A DNA stretch of 12,579 nt from Desulfosarcina sp. (GCA_018224455.1 JAGTUY010000137.1:1-12579); one strand, 5' to 3'; shown: positions 6,265-12,579, counted from the first letter of the stretch. Notes: generated by a model not told the origin, from the sequence alone. Numbers and translations are program-made.

Positions 6265-6409
6265 AATGTTGACTCAGAAAGGGTAGGTTATGGTTCAGGC
6301 CAAGGCCGCAGCGATGTTGCAACCGGAGGCGTAGCAGCGCTACGTCGAGGATTTCAATGTCGTGAGAACGCCGGTCTGGAGCATAAGATGCCCTTTCTGG
6401 GTTAACATT
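6265..6409. repeat. 145-bp symmetric imperfect palindrome between tmcA and the response regulator
   Basis: The two ends are inverted copies (AATGTT at 6265-6270 and AACATT at 6404-6409). The whole element is centred on a perfect 15-base hairpin, CGTAGC-AGC-GCTACG (6330-6344). Aligning the arms by eye gives 40 identical positions of 65, and 29 of the outer 37, with perfect blocks such as CAGAAAGGG/CCCTTTCTG and TTATG/CATAA. In a plus-strand RNA, five more of the outer positions would be G.U pairs (34 of 37 paired). It overlaps the tmcA stop codon by two bases. It looks like a non-coding MITE- or REP-like intergenic unit; it could also act as an mRNA 3'-end structure. Confidence 0.75.
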
Positions 6410-6788
6410 ACTTGATGTGGCACTCCCCACACATAATCGGCCCCTTCTTCTGCGCCTGATGACAGCCTTTACAGCTGGTGTGGAAAGCCTTGATCAGCGA
6501 CGGCTGGCCGCCGGATCCCTTCAGGTCATGGCATTCCGAGCAGCTCTGGTCCTCCGAGGACTCGTCTTCCAACCGCTTGCCGTCCTCGTAGACGTGATGG
6601 CACTCGGCGCAGTCGTCGATGCCGGCGGCCTCGTTGTGCGCATCGTGGACGAAGACCGACGGCGTGCGCTGGGGGTTGTCGAAGGCCGCGTTGTCAACGA
6701 TGGTCATATCGTCCTGTGACCATGCCGAAGTGATCGCCAGAACGATCCCGATCGCCAGTGACAGTGCGATCCGCGTGACGGTTTTCAT
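6408..6788 (-). CDS. tmcA: Tetrahaem cytochrome c3 of the Tmc complex (type II c3)
   Basis: Periplasmic electron carrier that takes electrons from type I cytochrome c3, and so from periplasmic hydrogenase, and hands them to the membrane Tmc complex. The 126-residue precursor has a Sec signal peptide (MKTVTRIALSLAIGIVLAITSAWS, cleavage near 22-25). Four CxxCH haem-binding motifs are at 60-64, 83-87, 106-110 and 120-124. Besides their four histidines there are exactly four more (His48, 51, 65, 103), enough for bis-His ligation of all four haems. AGGAGG stands 4 bases before the ATG. It is the last gene of the tmc cluster in transcription order, 26 bases after tmcB. The stop codon touches the 145-bp palindrome. 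Confidence 0.95.
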   Translation of the reverse strand: MKTVTRIALSLAIGIVLAITSAWSQDDMTIVDNAAFDNPQRTPSVFVHDAHNEAAGIDDCAECHHVYEDGKRLEDESSEDQSCSECHDLKGSGGQPSLIKAFHTSCKGCHQAQKKGPIMCGECHIK

Positions 6789-6814
6789 ATTTCCTCCTGC
6801 TCCTGCGCGGGGCC

Positions 6815-8149
6815 TTATGCGGGTTTTTCCATGACTTCGTAGATGATGTCCCCAAAGAACTTGATGTCCAGACCGATTTCATAGTGGTGCACGATGTCGT
6901 GCAGACCGCTGTGGCAGTTGTGGCATGGGGCCACGAGCACCTCGGCGCCCTTGGTCTTGGCCCCGAATAGTTGCTCGGCCTTAACCCGGTTGCCCGTAAT
7001 GCGTGTCATCTTGAAGGGCGGGCCGGTGTTGATCACCCCGCCGCCGGCGCCGCAGCAGTAGTTATGCTCCCGGTTGGGATGCATCTCGATCACGTTTTCG
7101 CAAATGGCGTGGGCCACGAAGCGAGCCTTTTCGTGCAGCCCGCCGCCGCGTACCACATTGCACGGGTCGTGCAGGGTAATGGGGGGTTTATACTTCCTGG
7201 CGATCTTGATGCGGCCCTCCTTGATGATGTCATGGTAGAATTCGATGGCATGCACGATCGTGAAGGGTGGCATGGCCCAGCCCAGCCAGCGGTTGCCCAT
7301 GTCGTAGACCGAGCGGAAGGCATGACCGCACTCGCCCATGACGATTTTTTTGACTTTGAGCCGGGCGGCGGTTTCGAAATGGGTTCGCTTGAGGCGGCCC
7401 ATGAGTTCGTTGTCTCCGGTGAACATGGCCATGTCGCTGTTGTCCCACCCCATGGAGGCGGGCATGGTCCAGTCGACGCCGGCCACGTGCATGATTACCG
7501 CTGCCTGGTAGATCAGCTGGGCCTGGAACTTGGGCTCCGGGGCGATGACGCTGTACATGATGTCCGCCCCTTCTTTTTCCAGGGGAATGCGCAGGTCGGG
7601 GATTTCGGCCTGGGCCTCCTCTTCCTGCCACTGGAGGGTGTCGGGCCATTCGTCGCCCTTGACCCACATCTGGTTCATGGTCACCGAGTGGCTGTGGGCG
7701 GTGTCCTGGATATAGAGCGGGGTGACCCCCAGCCGGTGGATGATCCGGCGCACCACGCTCATCAAATAGGCGATGTCGATGCCAAAGGGGCAGTACTGGG
7801 CGCAGCGCTTGCACAGGTTGCATTCGGTTTGGGCGATGATGGCCGCCTGGCGGATGAATTCCGGAGTGACGCGACCCTTTTTCTTGACCATCTCCCAGAT
7901 GGTCTGCTTGACTTTGCCCACCGGCGAATAGTGCGGATCATTGTCGTGGGAGAGGTAGTAGTGGCAGGCTTCCGAACACAAACCGCAGTGGACGCAGGTT
8001 TCGACATAGGTTTTTAGCCGGGCGCCGGTTTCCTCGTCGATGACGCTGTTGATCACCGACTGGATTTTTTCTTCGGTAAGCCGGGAGATGCCGACGTCGA
8101 TGCCTTCGTCAACGACTTTGGTCGCTTCCTTTTTTGACGGTTCCGCCAT
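6815..8149 (-). CDS. tmcB: TmcB, HdrD-like Fe-S protein of the Tmc complex
   Basis: Cytoplasm-facing iron-sulfur subunit (444 residues), related to HdrD and DsrK. Two ferredoxin-type [4Fe-4S] sites are at Cys52/55/58/62 and Cys110/113/116/120 (the latter followed by Pro). The C-terminal CCG domain is complete: Cys330 (LHDPCN), Cys365-Cys366 (YCCGAGGG) and Cys409/Cys412 (PCHNCH), the arrangement that holds the special catalytic cluster in heterodisulfide reductases. The N-terminal CCG-like half keeps only Cys274 (GECGHAF) and lacks a CC pair. It has no membrane segment or signal peptide; TmcC is expected to anchor it. AGGAG is 7 bases before the start at 8149. Its electron acceptor is not known; links to the sulfate-reduction machinery are proposed in the literature. 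Confidence 0.94.
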   Translation of the reverse strand: MAEPSKKEATKVVDEGIDVGISRLTEEKIQSVINSVIDEETGARLKTYVETCVHCGLCSEACHYYLSHDNDPHYSPVGKVKQTIWEMVKKKGRVTPEFIRQAAIIAQTECNLCKRCAQYCPFGIDIAYLMSVVRRIIHRLGVTPLYIQDTAHSHSVTMNQMWVKGDEWPDTLQWQEEEAQAEIPDLRIPLEKEGADIMYSVIAPEPKFQAQLIYQAAVIMHVAGVDWTMPASMGWDNSDMAMFTGDNELMGRLKRTHFETAARLKVKKIVMGECGHAFRSVYDMGNRWLGWAMPPFTIVHAIEFYHDIIKEGRIKIARKYKPPITLHDPCNVVRGGGLHEKARFVAHAICENVIEMHPNREHNYCCGAGGGVINTGPPFKMTRITGNRVKAEQLFGAKTKGAEVLVAPCHNCHSGLHDIVHHYEIGLDIKFFGDIIYEVMEKPA

Positions 8150-8221
8150 ATTGAGAACTCCTTTTCAACTCACGCCAGATGCAAGTAACCCTCGGCAGCC
8201 GGTTGGTTCAATCCAATGCCC

Positions 8222-8881
8222 CTACCAGTCACGGGCGTGCCGCACCTTGCCGAACTCGGAACCCATGTACGCCCGGGTAAAGGGTGAAAAGAGCATGTGG
8301 CTCAGCCGGGTGAAAGGCATGGCCGCCAGCAAAATGTCCCCGGCCAGCACATGCAGACACATCATCAGTGGATAGGACAGCCACTGGTGGTAGGCCAGAA
8401 AGCCGGTGATGAAAGGCGCCGCCACGATGGTCAGAATCACGAAGTCCGAGGCCGACGTGACGAACTTGACCTCCGGCTGGGTGACTCTTCTCACCAGAAA
8501 ATAAACAGCCCCCAAGATGACGATAATCGTCATGACATCGGCGACGGCGTCGGGCAGGGTCCACCAGCTGACGTTGAATGCCTCGTCCCAGAGCACCACG
8601 TGGGAGAGCAGGAAAATGGGCGTGGCCAGCAGGCAGAGGTGAAAGGTGAACGTGACCACGGTGAGCACGGGCTGGCGCCGCCAGTTCACCGTGGCAAAGG
8701 GGATGATCCAGTGAAGGATGGATCTCAGGCTGTAACGCCAGCTCATATAGGAAAAGATGAACCGCTCTTTTTCGGCCACCAGCTTCAGCATGCTGGCTAT
8801 CCGGTAAATACTGCCCCCGAAAAAGAGAATAAAGGCGACCCATGCCAGCGGCCCACTGACGAAGTTGTAGAAGGTATGCAT
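8222..8881 (-). CDS. tmcC: TmcC, membrane cytochrome b subunit of the Tmc complex
   Basis: A 219-residue integral membrane protein of the NarI/DsrM-like cytochrome b type that carries electrons between TmcA and TmcB. About five hydrophobic spans are visible: 12-32, 53-66 (weaker), 72-98, 113-131 and 147-190 (probably two). Histidines in or at spans that could ligate haem b are His57, His81, His94, His165 and His177. The start at 8881 (MHTFYNFVSGP) is chosen because GAGGAG lies 6 bases upstream; a longer frame from 8926 would overlap the end of tmcD. The gene begins 13 bases after the tmcD stop, so translation is likely coupled, and 72 bases separate it from tmcB. Confidence 0.92.
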   Translation of the reverse strand: MHTFYNFVSGPLAWVAFILFFGGSIYRIASMLKLVAEKERFIFSYMSWRYSLRSILHWIIPFATVNWRRQPVLTVVTFTFHLCLLATPIFLLSHVVLWDEAFNVSWWTLPDAVADVMTIIVILGAVYFLVRRVTQPEVKFVTSASDFVILTIVAAPFITGFLAYHQWLSYPLMMCLHVLAGDILLAAMPFTRLSHMLFSPFTRAYMGSEFGKVRHARDW

Positions 8882-8894
8882 GTAATTCTCCTCA

Positions 8895-10160
8895 CTAACC
8901 AACGATATCAGAAACAGGCACGACACGCCGGACGTAGTTGCCCGCTTCGACGGTACGCAGCATCAGGTGCGTGCCATCCGGACTGAAAACCGGCTCCCAG
9001 GCAGCATCGCATGATCCGGACCAGACCCGGTTGTTTACGGTGTAGGTGTAATGGTTCTTTTTTTCCACCTTAGCGGCCACGTCCTTTCCATCCGGGCTGA
9101 AGACCGGCTGCCAGGCCATGTCCCAGGTATCGGACCAGGGAATGCCGTCCACCACCACACGGAAGGTTTCTTCATCCTTTGCCAGGGCGGCGATGCACTG
9201 GCCGTCCGGGCTGAAGGTTGCGTCGGTGACCAGTTGGGTGAAGGTGGCCGGCCATGGTTCGCCGTCTACGGCCACGGTCCAGCGGCCGTATTTGGGGGCC
9301 ACGATGGCGGCCAGCCGGCTTCCGTCGTGGCTGAACATCTGGTGCCAGATCTGGACGAAACGGCGATCCCAGAGACTTTTTCCGTTTTCGACCAGCCGCC
9401 ACATCCCCTTTTCCCGCACTGGTGCCACGACGGTTCCGGTAACCGGGTTGAACACCGGCTCCCAGACGGTGGCGTAGCGGGATTCCCATGGCACGCCATC
9501 TACGGCGATGGTATAATCGTATAGGTTGAGTCGAACCTCAGCGGCCAGGTGCGCACCGTCCGGGCTGAGGGCCAGGTTCCAAACGTTGACGAAGCGCATG
9601 TCCCACGGTTGGCCGTCCAAGGCTGCGGTGAAGCTGCCCTTCTGGAATTTATGGATTTCGCCCGAGTCCGCGTCCTCTACCTGAACGGCGCCAGCGGTGT
9701 GCCGGCCGTCCGGGCTCATGGCAAAATAGGTCATGTTGGCATAGGTCTGCTCCCAGGGTTTTCCGTTCAAAACCATGGCATAACGCATGTCCTGCTGCAC
9801 CGCGGCGGCGATAGCGGTACCGTCGGTGCTGAAGCGCGGCTCCCAGATGTAGCCGAATTTGTTCTCCCAGGCCGCACCGTCAACGGCCATGGTCCACTCA
9901 CCCAATTCAGAAACCAGGGCGGTGAGCCTGCCATCCGGTGAGAATCGCAGGTGCCAGATTTTATCGAACACGGTTTCTCCCCAGGCTTCGCCGTTGACGC
10001 AGACGGTAAATTCGCCTTCGTCCACGTTGACGATGGCGGCGACTGTTTCGCCATCGGGGCTGGCATAGGGCTCTTCAACCCATCGGTATTTCTTTTTCAA
10101 GGAGTCCAGAGAAACATGTCTCTCACCGGTATCCCAGTCCCAGCTTCGGGAATCAACCAT
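8895..10160 (-). CDS. tmcD: TmcD, tryptophan-rich repeat protein of the Tmc complex (beta-propeller-like)
   Basis: A 421-residue cytoplasmic protein with no signal peptide. It consists of at least nine repeats of about 37-50 residues with the pattern FSPDG..AA.V....W..AVDG.PW...F...W.P, then a final partial FSPDGTHLMLRTVEAGNYV unit. The SPDG turn and strand pattern is that of WD40/TolB-like propellers; the paired tryptophans explain the name tryptophan-rich protein used for TmcD in Desulfovibrio. It binds no visible cofactor and is probably a structural or docking subunit on the TmcB side. GAGGAGG precedes the ATG at 10160. It is the first tmc gene in transcription order, and 13 bases separate it from tmcC. 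A short N-terminal stretch, SRSWDWDTGERHVSLDSLKKKYRW, precedes the repeats. Confidence 0.9.
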   Translation of the reverse strand: MVDSRSWDWDTGERHVSLDSLKKKYRWVEEPYASPDGETVAAIVNVDEGEFTVCVNGEAWGETVFDKIWHLRFSPDGRLTALVSELGEWTMAVDGAAWENKFGYIWEPRFSTDGTAIAAAVQQDMRYAMVLNGKPWEQTYANMTYFAMSPDGRHTAGAVQVEDADSGEIHKFQKGSFTAALDGQPWDMRFVNVWNLALSPDGAHLAAEVRLNLYDYTIAVDGVPWESRYATVWEPVFNPVTGTVVAPVREKGMWRLVENGKSLWDRRFVQIWHQMFSHDGSRLAAIVAPKYGRWTVAVDGEPWPATFTQLVTDATFSPDGQCIAALAKDEETFRVVVDGIPWSDTWDMAWQPVFSPDGKDVAAKVEKKNHYTYTVNNRVWSGSCDAAWEPVFSPDGTHLMLRTVEAGNYVRRVVPVSDIVG

Positions 10161-10523
10161 ATTGCCTCCTCGTTAAAACGCTGGCGCGCAGGTTCTCAGG
10201 TGGTGTTGCATGGTGGATAGGGATGACCGTCCCCTCTGAAAACTTAAGGGTCGGCCGATAACAATGGTCAGAGAAGAGGTTTCCCAGCATGCTGTCACTG
10301 ACCGTGGACCGCTGCATATTTTTAACCCTTGAGTGTGTTGTTTTTGCCTGACGGAGCTATGATACCTGAAACAGGAACATTTGCAACGATTTCCTTGCGG
10401 CGCGAGTGGCCGCCGGTCGAGGGAAGTGTTGCGTCATCGTTCGGTTATCCTGCCGGTTCACGGCATTTGCACAGGGACTGCCCGCTATCCTCACTGGATG
10501 ACCGTATCGTCATAATATGACGG
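10161..10523. other. 363-bp intergenic region upstream of tmcD, no gene seen
   Basis: It separates the exchanger gene from tmcD, both on the minus strand, and must hold the tmc promoter if the cluster has its own. No good -35/-10 pair was found on the minus strand. It contains a perfect 10-bp palindrome CAGCATGCTG (10285-10294), a weak sigma54-like site and a hairpin at the exchanger end. A plus-strand frame at 10329-10520 has no start site support or recognisable protein. Confidence 0.6.
10467..10483 (-). promoter_or_regulatory. Weak sigma54-like -24/-12 element upstream of tmcD
   Basis: Minus-strand sequence GGGCAGTCCCTGTGCAA has GG and GC at the required 10-base separation, and matches GGCA and TGCA of the -24/-12 consensus, but differs at three or more other positions. 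It would give a leader of about 300 bases before tmcD. It was found by scanning for GG-N10-GC; chance matches are common. Confidence 0.25.
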
Positions 10524-10529
10524 TCATCC
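10496..10529 (-). terminator. Hairpin at the 3' end of the exchanger gene
   Basis: Perfect 10-bp arms GGATGACCGT (10496-10505) and ACGGTCATCC (10520-10529) enclose 14 bases. A competing inner stem CGTCAT-AAT-ATGACG (10508-10522) is also perfect. The right arm covers the exchanger stop codon (10524-10526). No T-run follows in the leftward direction, so it may be an RNA 3'-end structure or an operator rather than a classic intrinsic terminator. Confidence 0.45.
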
Positions 10530-11594
10530 CATGAACCCGGTATAGAGGAAGGCCCCGTAGGCAATGGTCAGCAGGGCGCCCATGATGCGGGGAAGCCGGC
10601 CGATGACCGAGACAAAGAAGAGATGCAGCACCCCCGCCCCGAGAATGACCATGATCCCCATATTCATCTGGTGCGGCACCTGGACGACGGAAAACAGGGC
10701 AAACAGGCCGATGCACATGGGGATGCAGATATGGCCGTCGCCCACCTGCGAACTGTAGACGATGTCAGCCCGGCCGGCCCAGGCATAGTATGCGGCCAGC
10801 ACCGCATTGGGCAGCACCATGAGGCAGCCGCTGAAAATGCCCAGCTGGTCGTAAAGGATGAACCCCGGGCCGAGGGCCATGACCCAGGCCACCAGACGGT
10901 CGATGCCGTGGAGAATGCCTGCGCCTAACGCCACCACCAGCAGGCCATCCACCAGGATGGTCCACGACAGGGAGCGGCGCTGATGGATGTTGTACTTGAG
11001 CACATCGAATACGTGCAGCACCTGCCAGAACAGAAAAATTCCCACTAGAACCAGACCGTCGCTGAAATCCAACGTACCGTCACGCCCTAAAGCCCACAGG
11101 GCACCGGTGAAGAAGAAGAGGGCCACGAGGGTCAGAATCAGCGAGAGGGTGTTCAGGCGTTGAAGCTTGGAAACGGGCTTGTGAACGGTCCGGGCTGACC
11201 GCGAAGGGATGATGTTGAGGGTCCATATCAGTGCCGGAAGGCCGATGAGCAGGGTCAGGTTGGTGACGTTGTTGACGATGCAGTTTTCGACGATGACCGA
11301 TCCGCTTCCTCCCTGGCGGCCAAGGGAGAAGGCGAACATCAGGTTGGGAAACCCGGATGCATAGGGCATCACCAGTGTGCCCAGCACGGTGCCTTCAAGC
11401 CCTTTGCGCTCCAGCACGTTGAGACGGTATATGATGAACATGGAGCAGACGAGAAACAGGGCCAATGAAAACCACGGATCCAGGGCCTCCGCAAGGCGAT
11501 ACCACCCGCTCAACTGCTGGAAGCCTGCCCGACAATAGGCCGCTGCCTGGTCTGTGTAGGCGAAAAGGGGTGCAAAAAATCCGCTGTCACTCAT
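10524..11594 (-). CDS. Divergent Na+/Ca2+ exchanger (CaCA) family membrane protein
   Basis: A 356-residue inner-membrane protein with about 10 hydrophobic spans and two inverted alpha-repeat-like regions. Repeat 1 is VMPYASGFPNLMFAFSLG...VIVENCIVNNVTNL (about 75-113); repeat 2 is LMVLPNAVLAAYYAWAGRADIVYSSQVGDG (about 258-287). These match the layout GTS.PE....S...G......GN..GSN..N of CaCA exchangers. The Glu of each PE pair, a Ca2+ ligand in known members, is Asn here (Asn84 and Asn263), so the transported ion is uncertain. The start at 11594 lies inside the end of the upstream TerB-like gene (8-base overlap ATGAGTGA) and has only a weak Shine-Dalgarno, which suggests translational coupling. 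The frame also extends back to 11651. Confidence 0.8.
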   Translation of the reverse strand: MSDSGFFAPLFAYTDQAAAYCRAGFQQLSGWYRLAEALDPWFSLALFLVCSMFIIYRLNVLERKGLEGTVLGTLVMPYASGFPNLMFAFSLGRQGGSGSVIVENCIVNNVTNLTLLIGLPALIWTLNIIPSRSARTVHKPVSKLQRLNTLSLILTLVALFFFTGALWALGRDGTLDFSDGLVLVGIFLFWQVLHVFDVLKYNIHQRRSLSWTILVDGLLVVALGAGILHGIDRLVAWVMALGPGFILYDQLGIFSGCLMVLPNAVLAAYYAWAGRADIVYSSQVGDGHICIPMCIGLFALFSVVQVPHQMNMGIMVILGAGVLHLFFVSVIGRLPRIMGALLTIAYGAFLYTGFMG

Positions 11595-12009
11595 CGGGGT
11601 GGCCGGCAACCAGGTCCTTCCAGCGCTGATCCAGTTCCCTGAGCTGTTCAACGAGGGTTTCCAAATCGTCCACGTCGGTTCGGGGAATGTCCAGCTTTTC
11701 AGCGTAGGTGTAGAGTTTTTGTTTTTCGGGAAGGCTAAAGTTGCCGTCCATGGAGGCGATCATGATGGCGTCTTTGAGCACACGAAGGGCGGTCAGGCGG
11801 GACACTTGTTGGCTGCCGATCTCAAAATCCTTGTCCGTGTCCTTTAGAACCTGCTCGTAGTTGACGCCCAGCTGGATGGCCTGCTTGCGGATAAATCGAT
11901 ACTCCGGCAGGCTATTGTGTTTATCGGCCCTGGCAATGGTGATCAGCATTTTCACGTAGGTTTCGCGGTCAAACACGGTGGTTCGTTTATCCTGGTTGGT
12001 GCCTGGCAT
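11587..12009 (-). CDS. TerB-like (tellurite resistance protein B domain) protein
   Basis: A 140-residue, helical, cytoplasmic protein. It has two acidic TerB-type motifs, ARADKHNSLPE (26-36) and ASMDGNFSLPE (85-95), each followed by a helix ending in a LG or LDIP turn. In TerB such paired acidic motifs are linked to metal (Ca2+) binding. TerB-like domains occur in many stress and membrane-associated settings, so tellurite resistance is not implied. The start at 12009 (MPGTNQDKR) is preferred because GAGGGGG lies just upstream; the frame stays open to 12342, but that part does not look like protein. Overlap with the exchanger gene suggests that the two products work together, perhaps a Ca2+-sensing partner for a transporter (inference). 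Confidence 0.8.
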   Translation of the reverse strand: MPGTNQDKRTTVFDRETYVKMLITIARADKHNSLPEYRFIRKQAIQLGVNYEQVLKDTDKDFEIGSQQVSRLTALRVLKDAIMIASMDGNFSLPEKQKLYTYAEKLDIPRTDVDDLETLVEQLRELDQRWKDLVAGHPDE

Positions 12010-12171
12010 CCTTTTCCCCCTCTTGTCGTCGCTGGATGAATAAAGCTCAAGGTAAAAATGCAACAACCGTTCCATATTGTTGCGTTTTATCATGGCCGTG
12101 TTTTCGGACGCAGTTGGCCGGCGGCCCGGCGATTTGGGTTGCCCCATCTCTATTGCCTTGGGCTGTTTCAT

Positions 12172-12219
12172 TTTATACACTGTGTATGTGGGCGCATACA
12201 CGGCGCCTATTTCATGAAA
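12172..12219 (-). promoter_or_regulatory. Operator-like palindrome cluster and possible promoter of the TerB-like gene
   Basis: Overlapping perfect inverted repeats are ATACAC-T-GTGTAT (12175-12187) and GTGTATG-TGGGCG-CATACAC (12182-12201), followed by the palindrome TTTCATGAAA (12210-12219). On the minus strand a TATAAA box (12177 to 12172) abuts the cluster; the -35 region is poor, as expected for a regulated promoter. The cluster is about 165 bases upstream of the TerB-like start. Confidence 0.45.
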
Positions 12220-12579
12220 CCCACCACGGTTCACCCGAGAATTGCACCATGGACAATCGGCAGTCGATCGTTGAAACGGTTGCCAATTGATCCGAACCAT
12301 GATTTGGAACCGGTCTTTAAATCGGTTGAAGAAGACATACATGAGGCCCGATGCCGGAATACGCCAAATCCGTGACGGTCAGTGTCGGTGAACCTGGCTG
12401 AACAAATTGGCGCTGAGACAGCGGCTAAACGAATTTAGCCTTTGTCTGTTGGATGTATGCGAATCCACGCTGCCTTCCACGACCTCGTCGAAAGACAAGG
12501 GCTCCGGGCGATCTGCGGGATCCTACTTTTTCATGGGCTGCGGCCCGGAACTGACGTGCGGCGCAAGCTTGTCTCACTC
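12220..12579. other. 360-bp right end, no recognisable gene
   Basis: No frame here gives a protein I recognise. A plus-strand frame from ATG 12457 (MRIHAAFHDLVERQ) stays open to the edge but has no Shine-Dalgarno and is too short to judge. The notable structure is the stem-loop at 12416-12447. Confidence 0.5.
12416..12447. repeat. Stem-loop with 14-bp arms
   Basis: AGACAGCGGCTAAA and TTTAGCCTTTGTCT flank the loop CGAA. The inner 7 bp (GGCTAAA/TTTAGCC) and outer 5 bp (AGACA/TGTCT) pair perfectly, with a 2-bp mismatch between. No T-run follows on either side, so it is not a clear terminator. It may be a terminator-like RNA structure of a neighbouring gene or a dispersed repeat. Confidence 0.5.

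Noticed and set aside
6971..8017. 348-codon plus-strand open frame antisense to tmcB
   Set aside because: It is the mirror of a well-defined Fe-S protein; the translation is His/Val/Gly-rich without recognisable motifs, as expected for the antisense of GC-rich coding DNA.
10329..10520. 63-codon plus-strand frame in the gap upstream of tmcD
   Set aside because: It opens with TTG without a ribosome-binding site and resembles no known protein.
12010..12342. N-terminal extension of the TerB-like protein to the ATG at 12342
   Set aside because: The extra 111 residues have no TerB similarity or coding character, while the ATG at 12009 has a strong Shine-Dalgarno.
12058..12375. 105-codon plus-strand frame opposite the TerB-like gene leader
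   Set aside because: His/Arg/Cys-rich translation with no motif; it crosses the palindrome cluster, and neither strand there looks coding.
1..12579. CRISPR arrays, tRNA or rRNA genes, and transposase genes
   Set aside because: No regularly spaced direct repeats, cloverleaf with a T-loop consensus, rRNA-like sequence or transposase DDE motifs were seen on either strand.

Overview
The window reads as a chromosomal segment of an anaerobic sulfate-reducing Desulfobacterota bacterium, probably a Desulfosarcina/Desulfococcus-like member of the Desulfobacterales. The main reason is a complete set of genes for the Tmc transmembrane redox complex (tetrahaem cytochrome c3, HdrD-like Fe-S protein, cytochrome b subunit, tryptophan-rich cytoplasmic protein), which is a hallmark of sulfate reducers. 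The assignment rests on protein motifs read by eye; no database search was run.

Left part (1-5046): a polyhydroxyalkanoate (PHA) region. On the minus strand are a MaoC/PhaJ-type hydratase (cut by the window edge) and a small phasin-like protein. Divergent from them, on the plus strand, are phaR (PHA repressor) and a large DUF3141 alpha/beta-hydrolase protein with a Cys-Asp-His triad like that of PHA synthases. The 308-bp divergent gap holds two good sigma70-type promoters facing apart, with a dense cluster of TGCA-type palindromes between and over them. This is the layout expected if PhaR represses both its own gene and the phasin gene. A remnant of an RluA-type pseudouridine synthase and a class I SAM-dependent methyltransferase follow.

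Middle (5047-5813): a poor region with a possible 91-residue hypothetical protein and a short Cys-rich zinc-ribbon fragment resembling the C-terminus of pRiA4b ORF-3 family proteins.

Right part (5814-12009, all minus strand, transcribed leftwards): in transcription order a TerB-like protein, a divergent Na+/Ca2+-exchanger family membrane protein overlapping it by 8 bases, then tmcD, tmcC, tmcB, tmcA and a stand-alone receiver-domain response regulator. Electrons from periplasmic hydrogenase or formate dehydrogenase would enter through TmcA and pass via TmcC haems to TmcB on the cytoplasmic side. Between tmcA and the regulator lie a REP-like hairpin and a symmetric 145-bp imperfect palindrome whose edge overlaps the tmcA stop codon. 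The last 570 bases hold a cluster of overlapping palindromes that looks like the control region of the TerB-like gene, another stem-loop, and no recognisable gene.

Most notable: the PhaR operator cluster, the 145-bp palindrome, the exchanger that has Asn where the canonical Glu of both alpha-repeats is expected, the nine-plus-repeat TmcD, and the half-site cluster upstream of the TerB-like gene.
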